Assembly (NCBI GenBank): GCA_002454415.1
Contig: DKIT01000046.1
Location: 16,346 to 21,714, forward strand
Length of the DNA: 5,369 bases
Direction of reading: 5' to 3'
Origin: Sphingobacterium sp. UBA6711
GTDB taxonomy: Bacteria; Bacteroidota; Bacteroidia; Sphingobacteriales; Sphingobacteriaceae
Shown: piece by piece, positions 1 to 5,369 of the stretch
How the letters are laid out: the number at the start of each line of letters is the position of its first letter
Position numbering within the stretch: the stretch's first letter is position 1
The notes under the pieces: generated by a model
The model's database searches: none
What the model was told of the DNA's origin: nothing
Seen by the model: the letters and a program-made list of their open reading frames with translations, nothing else
Translations under genes and position numbers: made by a program

Positions 1-119
1 ATTATATGTATGCCGCCAGCCACGATTCCATTTTCTGATAAAGCGCTTTCAAGAATATGTTTCTTTATAACTTTGAAAACCTTTAATTCAGTAGGGGAGT
101 AGTTTGCATTATAAGGCAT
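1..119 (-). CDS. Partial unknown protein (N-terminus only), coupled to the repressor gene
   Basis: The minus strand stays open from an ATG at 119-117 to the left edge of the window, about 39 codons with no stop. The protein begins MPYNANYSPTELKVFKVIKK and continues with a probably helical stretch ending near GIVAGGIHI. I do not recognise the family. The ATG overlaps the last base of the repressor stop codon (TAATG arrangement), the usual sign of translational coupling, so the two genes very likely share one leftward transcript. Its place just behind a lysogeny repressor suggests a lysogeny-maintenance or accessory role, but this is context only. The C-terminal part is outside the window, so length and domain content are unknown. 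It is probably a real gene because of the coupled start and the plausible amino-acid composition. Confidence 0.6.
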   Translation of the reverse strand, partial: MPYNANYSPTELKVFKVIKKHILESALSENGIVAGGIHI

Positions 120-865
120 TACCTGAGCTCCCTTTTTATAACGTTATAAATCTGTTCGATCTCGTCCATGAATACCTGAATATCCGGGTATTTGTCTTTA
201 TCGGGATTAAGTGATCTTAAAATCAATTGTCCTGTTTCAAGATCCTGGTGAGCAATCTGTTTTGCGACAATACCTTCAGTTCTATGGACGAATATCCAAT
301 TAGGCCATTGATGATTATGTAGTTTACTTTTCCAAAGTTCACGTTTAACTTCTCTCCCTGTTGCAATGGTCCCGTCGGGCATGGCTTCTTTTACATCTCC
401 ATTATCCATGCTGTGACCACTGATCTCGAATGATCTGTATTTTCCTCGAACATACTTATCAACGGTTATATAATGTTTCGGCAACTCTTCTATAAATTCT
501 TTATCGGCATATCCTGTTAAGTATCCAGCTTGAGCATATACAGGTACAAGTTCCGTCCCCATACGGTACCGCCCTGGTGAGATTTCCGTGAATTTCTGAT
601 CTCCGTCTTCATCATAAATTTCAGGATTCCCTATATCTTTTGCATTAGAAATAGATTTATGGTTGGAAACAGTTCCAAAAACCTCTTCCTCTGTAGTAGC
701 GAATTTTGTAAGTATATTATTTACTGTTTCTCTCTCTAATGATTGAGATTTAAAATATTGGTACACGGTCTGTCTGCTAACACCCAATGCTTCACCTGCT
801 TTTGCCGCGCCAATACCTTTAAGTTTTAAAAATTTTTGAAATTTTTCTCCCTTATAATCAGGCAT
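119..865 (-). CDS. CI/LexA-like phage repressor (HTH + S24 peptidase domain)
   Basis: This is a predicted lysogeny repressor of 248 aa. The N-terminus carries a helix-turn-helix around residues 18-40 (AAKAGEALGVSRQTVYQYF). The C-terminal half is an S24 (LexA/CI/UmuD) self-cleavage domain: a candidate Ala-Gly scissile bond at A113-G114 (YAQAGY), a Ser nucleophile at S152 (SGHSMD) and a general-base Lys at K202 (GIVAKQI). The linker between S152 and K202 is longer than in E. coli LexA. By family knowledge it would dimerise through the C-terminus, bind operators and be inactivated by RecA-stimulated autocleavage in the SOS response. A TTG at 871 lies in frame two codons upstream, but the ATG at 865 is the more likely start. 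It is transcribed away from the rightward operon, with palindromic candidate operators just upstream, as expected for an autoregulated repressor. Its exact operator is inferred. Confidence 0.9.
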   Translation of the reverse strand: MPDYKGEKFQKFLKLKGIGAAKAGEALGVSRQTVYQYFKSQSLERETVNNILTKFATTEEEVFGTVSNHKSISNAKDIGNPEIYDEDGDQKFTEISPGRYRMGTELVPVYAQAGYLTGYADKEFIEELPKHYITVDKYVRGKYRSFEISGHSMDNGDVKEAMPDGTIATGREVKRELWKSKLHNHQWPNWIFVHRTEGIVAKQIAHQDLETGQLILRSLNPDKDKYPDIQVFMDEIEQIYNVIKRELR

Positions 866-880
866 ATACAATAATAAAAA

Positions 881-888
881 TAAATGTA
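881..888 (-). promoter_or_regulatory. Candidate leftward promoter -7 box (repressor gene)
   Basis: Read on the minus strand this is TACATTTA, which matches the Bacteroidota -7 element TAnnTTTG in all but the last base. It would place the transcription start only about 10 nt before the repressor ATG, a very short leader. No convincing -33 TTTG lies 19-21 bp upstream, so this promoter is weak or misplaced. The main support is its overlap with the candidate operator at 884-900. Confidence 0.3.
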
Positions 889-900
889 AGTAAATTACAT
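884..900. promoter_or_regulatory. Candidate operator 1 (imperfect palindrome)
   Basis: This 17-bp imperfect palindrome is ATGTAAGTAAATTACAT. Seven of eight arm positions pair around the central A at 892, and the outer ATGTAA/TTACAT hexamers are perfect. It shares its half-site with the perfect palindrome at 909-927. It overlaps the candidate leftward -7 box at 881-888, so binding here would fit repressor autoregulation. The assignment to the adjacent CI-like protein is inference from position and symmetry. Confidence 0.55.
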
Positions 901-901
901 A

Positions 902-931
902 TTGACAGTGTAAATATTATATTTACATTTG
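902..931 (+). promoter_or_regulatory. Rightward early promoter, Bacteroidota type
   Basis: A -33 element, TTG at 902-904 (ATTG at 901-904), is followed after 19 bp by TACATTTG at 924-931. The latter is an exact match to the Bacteroidota primary-sigma -7 consensus TAnnTTTG, and the spacing is also the consensus value. The predicted start is near 936-940, giving a leader of about 60 nt before the ATG at 996. The 19-bp palindrome at 909-927 fills the spacer and enters the -7 box, so a bound repressor should block polymerase. This would be the early lytic promoter for the whole plus-strand gene cluster. Confidence 0.7.
909..927. promoter_or_regulatory. Candidate operator 2 (perfect 19-bp palindrome)
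   Basis: TGTAAATATTATATTTACA is a perfect inverted repeat with 9-bp arms around a single central T at 918. It lies between the -33 and -7 elements of the rightward promoter and covers the first four bases of the -7 box, the classic position for a repressing operator. Its centre is 26 bp from that of the palindrome at 884-900. The likely ligand is the divergent CI-like repressor; the LuxR-type protein encoded at 996-1577 is an alternative. Confidence 0.7.
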
Positions 932-995
932 TACCATACGAACAAAACAAAGGTAATACAATAGTTTAAAACAGGCAATCCCAAAATAGTACCAA

Positions 996-1577
996 ATGAG
1001 TAAACAGCGAATTATAGGAGGGATGATCGACAAAAAAGTCGAAATATTTGAAGACATCGAAACACGTATCCTTTACTGTAGTCATGATATGCGTCAAACG
1101 ATGTGGCCTAATTTCCCGAGTAATGTAATGGAAATGATTAAGCAAGATATGCTTAACAATCCAAAGAAACTTGAGCATTTGGCGAAGTGGCCAAATCTAA
1201 GACAGGATCAGCAAATAAAGCAATACACGCTTTGCAACTTCGGAGGACTAGATGACTCACCAGACTTTGAAGAAGATGGTACAGTTCATAGATCGGAGTT
1301 TTATGACTGTGGACGTCGAGGTGTCTGCAAATTTGAAGGCAAAATTTGTGATTCTATTCAGGTGAAAAATGGATATCTGACAAAGTCGGAATTAGAAGTT
1401 CTGAGATATATCCGTCTTCCGGATAAGTCGATCGCAGAAAAGCTGAATCGATCACCTGAAACAATTTCATCGCACTTACAGAACATCCGAGAGAAAACGG
1501 GGCAGTCCGACAAGTTGAATCTGGCACTCTTTGCAGCGGCAAAAGGAATAACACTTTATAAACCCAATAAAAAATAA
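996..1577 (+). CDS. LuxR/GerE-type HTH regulator with N-terminal cysteine cluster
   Basis: This is the first gene of the rightward operon, 193 aa. Residues 128-185 form a GerE/LuxR-type helix-turn-helix: LTKSELEVLRYI, then KSIAEKLNRSPETISSHLQN as the core with the recognition helix, then an IREKTG turn. The N-terminal part is neither a receiver nor an autoinducer domain. It holds cysteines at C28, C80, C105, C111 and C118; the last four are spaced Cx24Cx5Cx6C within CNFGGLDD and DCGRRGVCKFEGKIC. This could bind zinc or an iron-sulphur cluster (inference). ATG 996 is the first start after an in-frame TAG at 987-989. A GGAGGG stretch at 1017-1022 abuts an in-frame ATG at 1023 and is too close to serve it well. 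The gene sits where phages carry a Cro or early activator, so it probably controls the early switch. Its DNA target is unknown. Confidence 0.85.
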   Translation: MSKQRIIGGMIDKKVEIFEDIETRILYCSHDMRQTMWPNFPSNVMEMIKQDMLNNPKKLEHLAKWPNLRQDQQIKQYTLCNFGGLDDSPDFEEDGTVHRSEFYDCGRRGVCKFEGKICDSIQVKNGYLTKSELEVLRYIRLPDKSIAEKLNRSPETISSHLQNIREKTGQSDKLNLALFAAAKGITLYKPNKK

Positions 1578-1580
1578 ACA

Positions 1581-1838
1581 ATGGAACTACATACGATTAT
1601 CAAGATAGACAAACAGCCAACCGTGACAGACCATATCGAAGAGATGGTTGCCGGTAATGTTAAAAGATTTCACTTGCAGCACATGAAAGCTGTCCGTGAA
1701 GCTTGTGGCCGCAAAATGAAAATTGATAAGCCATACATGCGGTACACCACAGTTGTAAATGCTGTTGCAGGCTTTATCGAAGTGAAAGCTGAATTAAAAG
1801 AAGATGGAGGTAAAAATGAACAGGTTCAAAACAATTAA
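1581..1838 (+). CDS. Hypothetical small early protein, 85 aa
   Basis: I do not recognise the family. The ATG lies 3 bp after the stop of the LuxR-type regulator, and the 3' end overlaps the next gene by 23 bp, so it belongs to the same transcript. The protein is charged and soluble, with no membrane segment, signal peptide or obvious metal-binding motif. A Lys/Arg/His-rich central part (NVKRFHLQHMKAVREACGRK, roughly residues 27-46) could contact nucleic acid, but that is only compositional. The C-terminus (ELKEDGGKNEQVQNN) is polar and coincides with the ribosome-binding site and start of the next gene. The leader is A-rich and lacks a Shine-Dalgarno sequence. Confidence 0.7.
   Translation: MELHTIIKIDKQPTVTDHIEEMVAGNVKRFHLQHMKAVREACGRKMKIDKPYMRYTTVVNAVAGFIEVKAELKEDGGKNEQVQNN
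1806..1810 (+). promoter_or_regulatory. Strong Shine-Dalgarno GGAGG that decides the start at 1816
   Basis: GGAGG lies 5 bp upstream of the ATG at 1816 and inside the 3' end of the preceding gene. This makes 1816 the probable start, rather than the in-frame ATG at 1804, which lies before the motif. It is the only well-placed Shine-Dalgarno in the window; the other plus-strand starts have A-rich leaders. Confidence 0.7.
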
Positions 1839-2100
1839 CATCGTAGAACCGGAGTTGATTTCCCTTCTTCAGGAATCTGCTGAACTAGGCGCAACTAAAG
1901 CCCTAATTTCTGTGGGAAAGATGTCTCAGTTCATTTCGAATCAAGAAGCATATCGAAGGATAGGGAGCAGGAGGAAAGTTGATAGGTGGATTCAGGAGGG
2001 AGTTCTTAATGTGACAGAAGCCGGAATCGATGTAACTCAGTTAAACGCCATAGCAGCGAGTGCAAACTTGGCAACATACGTACATACCAAAACTAAATGA
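1816..2100 (+). CDS. Small putative DNA-binding protein, 94 aa
   Basis: The start at 1816 is chosen over 1804 because of the GGAGG at 1806-1810. An N-terminal helical stretch (EPELISLLQESAELGATKAL, residues 11-30) is followed by a segment resembling the excisionase/MerR-like winged-helix fold: ISNQEAYRRIGS, then RRKVDRWIQEGVLN, residues 40-65. The 'AYRRIG...V.RWI.EG.L' pattern is what such short DNA-binding domains look like, with RRKVDRW as the likely recognition helix. This is pattern recognition, not a confirmed family match. The C-terminal tail is short and Ala/Thr-rich. The gene overlaps its upstream neighbour by 23 bp and its downstream neighbour by 4 bp (ATGA at 2097-2100), so it is translated as part of the operon. 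Possible roles are an excisionase, a small regulator or a replication accessory factor; I cannot choose between them. Confidence 0.75.
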   Translation: MNRFKTINIVEPELISLLQESAELGATKALISVGKMSQFISNQEAYRRIGSRRKVDRWIQEGVLNVTEAGIDVTQLNAIAASANLATYVHTKTK

Positions 2101-2330
2101 GCATGAATTTCTTAGCGAGTACACTAGAGGATCTAGGATTTTCTAGATATGAATGGAAGGATGAAGAAGTGGGCACAGTGATCGATCATAAGTTTGAAAA
2201 CGAAAATTTTGCAATTGAAATTACCAACCTTCAAACTGTTGAGATCACGACTAAAGGCCAATATGTCGAGCTTCCCAGTATCAATAACGATCAAAAATTG
2301 CAGCAATTAATAAATCTATTAACAAAATAA
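2097..2330 (+). CDS. Hypothetical small acidic early protein, 77 aa
   Basis: I do not recognise the family. The start overlaps the previous stop in an ATGA arrangement (2097-2100), typical of translational coupling; a second in-frame ATG at 2103 could also serve. The protein begins MSMNFLASTLEDLGFSRYEW and is rich in Asp and Glu. It alternates beta-prone segments (VGTVIDHKF, FAIEITNLQTVEITT, QYVELPSI) and ends in a short helix (DQKLQQLINLLTK), so a small alpha/beta fold is likely. There are no cysteines, membrane segments or recognisable catalytic motif. It lies 12 bp upstream of the SbcC-like ATPase gene, so a link to recombination or replication is possible but unproven. Confidence 0.7.
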   Translation: MSMNFLASTLEDLGFSRYEWKDEEVGTVIDHKFENENFAIEITNLQTVEITTKGQYVELPSINNDQKLQQLINLLTK

Positions 2331-2342
2331 ATCTGTTCAAAA

Positions 2343-4457
2343 ATGAATATCCTAATCAAAACAATTTCAATCATCAATTTCAAAGGAGTCAAGAACTTCA
2401 AAATTGATTTCTCAGAGGTGACTAACATCTTTGGTGCAAACGCTACAGGTAAGACTACAATCTTCGACGCTTTCTTATGGCTTCTCTTTGGTAAAGATTC
2501 AAACGATCGAAAGGACTTCAATATTAAGCCCCTCGATCTGGAAGGCCAAAAAACTGACAAATTGGAAAATGAAGTCTCCGCAATTATTGTAGTAGACGGA
2601 GAAGAAATTAGCATCCGTCACATCCATCGGGAGAAATGGACCAAAAAAAGAGGAGAAGCAATTGCCGAGTTTACCGGAAACGAGCACCTTTATTACTGGA
2701 ACGAAGTGCCATTACAAGCAGGAGAGTTTCAAGCTAAAGTAAATGGACTGTTGGACGAGAAGGTCTTCAAGCTAATTACAAATCCACTTTACTTCAATTC
2801 CATGCCATGGCAGGATCAAAGAACCGCACTATCTAGTATTGTTGGAGAAATTACAGACGATTTCCTTTCTTCAAAGTATCCAGAGCTGAAGGTACTCTTA
2901 GAAAATCTTGCCGGAAAGTCATTGAAGGAGTTCAAGGCTAAAGTTGCATCCGACAAAAGATTGCTGAAAGATAATATTGAGCAAATACCTGGGCGTATTG
3001 ACGAACTTGAACGCTCCAAACCTGAATTGGTTAGCGAAGAAGGCCTTAATGAGCGTATTGCCGAATTGCAATCCAAATACGATTTATTGGATAAACAGAT
3101 TACTGACCGGAATGAGGCTTACAACGCTGCCAATGCTCAAATCAATAAAGCTATTCTTGATAACCAAAATGCTATTCACCAAGCTAAGATTGAGAAGCAA
3201 AATATCGAAGCTAATCACAAAGCAGCTTATAATTCTGAACTGAACAATAGTCAGTCAGGCATTAATGAAGCGAAGTCACGTGTGACAACTCTTGAATCTC
3301 AGCTATCTGTTCAAACGCAACAATTAGACTCACTGGTTAAAACGCACTTTGATCATTTAAAAAGACTTGAGAAAGATAAAGAGGATATTGGATCACGAAT
3401 GGATTCTTTGCGCGAATTATTCAAGTCTGTCAATGGTCGGGAGCTTAATGAAAATGATACTTGTTGCTCAGGTTGTGGTAGAGAGTTTGATCCTACAAAG
3501 CTCGAAGAGGTAAAGGCTGCTTTTGTATTACGTAAGAAAAATGAACTTGATGGTATCAATATTCAGGGGCAAGGATTGAAAAAAGACCTTGAGCGGAGAA
3601 ATGAAGAAGGTCGTGCGGCGATAGAACAATTTGAAACAACTAAGAATGCTTTAGATGCTTCTATCATAAATATTCAAAATTCCTTAGCAGAAGCTAAAAC
3701 TAAATTGGAAGCATTTGCTGGTATCACATCAACAAATATCGAAAGCGTCGAGAGCCGTCTTTCAAAAGATCAATTATTCCAAGTGGTCTGTGAAAGAATA
3801 TCATTGCTGGAAAATGAGGTATTTGATAAACCTGAAATTGATCTTGGCGATTTACGGGTTCAAAAAGCTACTGTTAATGCAGATATCGACGCTTTAAAAC
3901 GCCAATTGACTGTTGGTGATCAAATTGATCGCGCTAATGCACGTATCAAAGAGTTAATGGAACAAGAGCGCGGATGGTCCCAACAATTGGCTGATCTTGA
4001 AAAATTGGAGTTTTCTGCTGAGAAATACGAAAAAGCCAAAGCTGAAGAATTGGAATCGCGTGTTAACGGACTGTTCAAATATGCCAAGTTTACTTTATTC
4101 AGCAAGCTTAATAATGGTGGTGAAGAGCCAACTTGTAAAGCTACTTTCAACGGGGTGCCGTTCTCTGACTTAAATACCGCAGGTAAGATTTTGGTAGGAA
4201 TTGATATTATCAATACACTTTCAGCTCATTACAAGGTAACGGCTCCGGTATTCCTGGACAATCGAGAGTCTATTTCGGTTATTCCTGAAACAGCTGCACA
4301 GGTTGTAAACCTTATTGTTTCTCCATTCTCAAAATTGAATGTCGGACTGCCTTTATATAGTCCTGAGTTCCTTGCCGAATTCGAGAAATATAAGGAAGAG
4401 ACTGGAAATTCTTTCGATGCATTTATTGATCGAAAACTAAGCGAACGTGCTGCGTAA
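2343..4457 (+). CDS. SbcC/Rad50-like SMC-family ATPase with zinc hook
   Basis: This predicted DNA-repair/recombination ATPase has 704 aa, shorter than E. coli SbcC (about 1,050) and similar to compact phage versions. It has a split ABC/SMC ATPase head. Walker A is GANATGKTT (residues 31-39), after an N-terminal strand-turn (ISIINFKGVKNFKIDF) typical of the RecF/SMC/Rad50 group. Residues about 195-365 and 395-575 look like the two antiparallel coiled-coil arms. Between them lies a Rad50-type zinc hook, C375-S-G-C378 (CCSGCGREF), which would dimerise two molecules around zinc. The C-terminal head has a signature-like segment LNTAGKILVGIDIIN (610-624) and a Walker B-like APVFLDNRES (D639, E642). 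The canonical DE pair is D-N here, and LSGGQ is replaced by LNTAGK. By family knowledge such proteins act on DNA ends with a nuclease partner; none is visible here. The next gene overlaps the stop by 1 bp, and recT follows. Confidence 0.88.
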   Translation: MNILIKTISIINFKGVKNFKIDFSEVTNIFGANATGKTTIFDAFLWLLFGKDSNDRKDFNIKPLDLEGQKTDKLENEVSAIIVVDGEEISIRHIHREKWTKKRGEAIAEFTGNEHLYYWNEVPLQAGEFQAKVNGLLDEKVFKLITNPLYFNSMPWQDQRTALSSIVGEITDDFLSSKYPELKVLLENLAGKSLKEFKAKVASDKRLLKDNIEQIPGRIDELERSKPELVSEEGLNERIAELQSKYDLLDKQITDRNEAYNAANAQINKAILDNQNAIHQAKIEKQNIEANHKAAYNSELNNSQSGINEAKSRVTTLESQLSVQTQQLDSLVKTHFDHLKRLEKDKEDIGSRMDSLRELFKSVNGRELNENDTCCSGCGREFDPTKLEEVKAAFVLRKKNELDGINIQGQGLKKDLERRNEEGRAAIEQFETTKNALDASIINIQNSLAEAKTKLEAFAGITSTNIESVESRLSKDQLFQVVCERISLLENEVFDKPEIDLGDLRVQKATVNADIDALKRQLTVGDQIDRANARIKELMEQERGWSQQLADLEKLEFSAEKYEKAKAEELESRVNGLFKYAKFTLFSKLNNGGEEPTCKATFNGVPFSDLNTAGKILVGIDIINTLSAHYKVTAPVFLDNRESISVIPETAAQVVNLIVSPFSKLNVGLPLYSPEFLAEFEKYKEETGNSFDAFIDRKLSERAA

Positions 4458-4639
4458 TGGCTAAAAAGATTTCTGCACCACTTCAATCATTTGGTTTGGT
4501 ATCATGTGAGGAGTGCATTTATAAATTAAATGACGATGGGGTATTGATGTGGTGCAATAAATCAAGAATGCCAAGGCCTACCAAACAATTAAAAAACTGT
4601 ATTTACAAAACAATTAAAGAAAATAAAGATGTCAAATAA
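4457..4639 (+). CDS. Four-cysteine mini-protein, 60 aa, probable zinc binder
   Basis: This small basic protein has four cysteines spaced C17-x2-C20-x12-C33-x14-C48 (SCEEC, MWCNKS, KNCIYK). The layout suggests a single zinc site or compact zinc-ribbon-like fold, which is inferred from spacing only. The start codon overlaps the last base of the ATPase stop (TAATG). The stop lies inside the recT coding region, an 11-bp overlap, so the gene is locked between two recombination genes and probably co-translated with them. It could be an accessory to the ATPase or to RecT, or an independent regulator; I do not recognise a named family. Short length makes it easy to miss, but the cysteine pattern and tight overlaps support a real gene. 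Confidence 0.7.
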   Translation: MAKKISAPLQSFGLVSCEECIYKLNDDGVLMWCNKSRMPRPTKQLKNCIYKTIKENKDVK

Positions 4640-5369
4640 CAATCAAAAACCGGCGACAACAAATAGTAATTCAGACGTTGCCGTAGCGCAACCATCTCAA
4701 TCGGAAAGATTCACTCAGGCAGTAATGAAAGAATTTACTGCAAACGCAGGAGATGTGCAACTTACTAATTTCCAAAGGAAGCTTATCCAAAATTACTTCA
4801 TTAAACTGGATATGACTTTGAAAGAGAATGAAGTTAAAAGAATTAGCAAGTCTGACCAGTATAGAGATCCACTTGAGTTTATCTGGAGGAATGTAAATAT
4901 GTCACAATTAGCATTGGACGTAGTAGCATATTCTAGTATTGGTCTAGACCCTTTACAAGATAACCATATCAACCTTATCCCTTACAAGAATAAGAAGACA
5001 AACCAATTCGATATCGGATTTATTATCGGGTACGAAGGAATGAAAATCAAAGCTGTTAAATATGGTTTTGAGGTTCCAGATGACGTAATTGTCGAGTTGG
5101 TTTATTCTAATGATGTCTTTAAATCTCATAAAAAGAATAAGGATAACCAAGTTGAATCATATACGTTTGACATTGTCAATGATTTTGATCGAGGTGAAGT
5201 TATCGGTGGGTTTTATTATCATGTCTTCCGCAGCAATCCTGAAAAGAACCGCTTGAAGGTAATGACGATGAAAGATATTAACAAGCGTATTCCAAAGAAT
5301 GCATCTCCTGAATTCTGGGGGGGTGAAAAGAAGAAATGGAATTCGGATGAAGTTGAGCAGATTGACGGT
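4629..5369 (+). CDS. recT: RecT-family single-strand annealing protein (C-terminus outside window)
   Basis: The frame is open for 247 codons from the ATG at 4629 to the right edge with no stop. The first 25 or so residues are a polar, Asn/Ser/Gln-rich, probably disordered tail; the RecT core follows. RecT-like landmarks in order are: LALDVVAYSSIGLDPLQDNH (about 95-114), the conserved IGYEGMKIKAVKYGF (about 134-148), ELVYSNDVFK, the RGEVIGGFYYHVF strand pair (about 184-196), and LKVMTMKDINKRIPKNASPE before a W-rich segment. RecT proteins bind single-stranded DNA, form oligomeric filaments or rings, and anneal complementary strands in phage recombination and replication, usually with a 5'-3' exonuclease partner. 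Family members are usually about 270-350 aa, so only the C-terminal end, which normally includes further basic helices, is missing. The start overlaps the 60-aa gene by 11 bp and has an A-rich leader without Shine-Dalgarno. Confidence 0.92.
   Translation, partial: MSNNNQKPATTNSNSDVAVAQPSQSERFTQAVMKEFTANAGDVQLTNFQRKLIQNYFIKLDMTLKENEVKRISKSDQYRDPLEFIWRNVNMSQLALDVVAYSSIGLDPLQDNHINLIPYKNKKTNQFDIGFIIGYEGMKIKAVKYGFEVPDDVIVELVYSNDVFKSHKKNKDNQVESYTFDIVNDFDRGEVIGGFYYHVFRSNPEKNRLKVMTMKDINKRIPKNASPEFWGGEKKKWNSDEVEQIDG

Noticed and set aside
866..871. TTG at 869-871 as an upstream start for the repressor (two extra residues)
   Set aside because: The ATG at 863-865 is in frame, only two codons later, and gives a normal N-terminus. 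No Shine-Dalgarno favours the TTG.
902..907. TTGACA as a classic sigma-70 -35 box
   Set aside because: No TATAAT-like -10 box is found at 16-18 bp. The same TTG fits the Bacteroidota -33 element with a perfect TAnnTTTG at the right spacing.
931..994. GTACCA repeated at 931-936 and 989-994, around the leader of the first rightward gene
   Set aside because: Six-base direct repeats 58 bp apart in AT-rich DNA are expected by chance, and no supporting symmetry was found.
1804..1815. ATG at 1804 as start of the 94-aa gene
   Set aside because: It lies upstream of the well-placed GGAGG at 1806-1810, which is correctly spaced for the ATG at 1816.
2343..4457. Shift in arginine codon use within the ATPase gene (CGT/CGC commoner after about 2990), possible mosaic origin
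   Set aside because: Only six arginine codons precede the apparent boundary, so the difference is too weakly sampled to claim recombination.
4953..5150. Minus-strand open frame of 65 codons opposite recT
   Set aside because: It lies wholly inside a clear RecT coding region, and its translation shows no recognisable features. The same applies to the minus-strand frames within 966-1581 and 2291-4486, and to the plus-strand frames at 2977-3243 and 3715-3897 inside the ATPase gene.

Overview
The window looks like the early (lysogeny control and recombination) region of a temperate phage or prophage, or a related integrative element, from a Bacteroidota host. Three things point to the host group: the DNA is AT-rich, most starts lack a Shine-Dalgarno sequence and have A-rich leaders, and the divergent control region carries a close match to the Bacteroidota primary sigma promoter (TTG, 19 bp, TAnnTTTG). 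The genus cannot be fixed from the sequence alone.

Layout. Positions 1-865 are read leftward: a CI/LexA-type repressor with an N-terminal helix-turn-helix and a C-terminal S24 self-cleavage domain, then a translationally coupled gene that runs off the left edge. Positions 866-995 are the divergent control region. It holds four alternately oriented ATGTAA-type half-sites, which form two palindromes, each overlapping a candidate promoter. From 996 to the right edge all genes are on the plus strand and tightly packed, with gaps of 3-12 bp or overlaps of 1-23 bp, as in one operon. The order is: a LuxR/GerE-type regulator with a four-cysteine cluster; an unknown 85-aa protein; a 94-aa putative DNA-binding protein; an unknown 77-aa protein; a 704-aa SbcC/Rad50-like ATPase with a zinc-hook CxxC; a 60-aa four-cysteine mini-protein; and RecT, which is cut by the right edge.

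How it fits together (inference). The repressor probably binds the palindromes, shutting off the rightward operon and controlling its own gene. RecA-stimulated self-cleavage would release it on DNA damage. The operon would then supply a regulator followed by a recombination module, in which the SMC-like ATPase handles DNA ends and RecT anneals single strands. No nuclease partner (SbcD/Mre11-like, RecE, YqaJ or MBL-fold) is visible; it may lie beyond the right edge. No tRNA, rRNA, CRISPR array, insertion sequence, attachment site or convincing terminator was seen.
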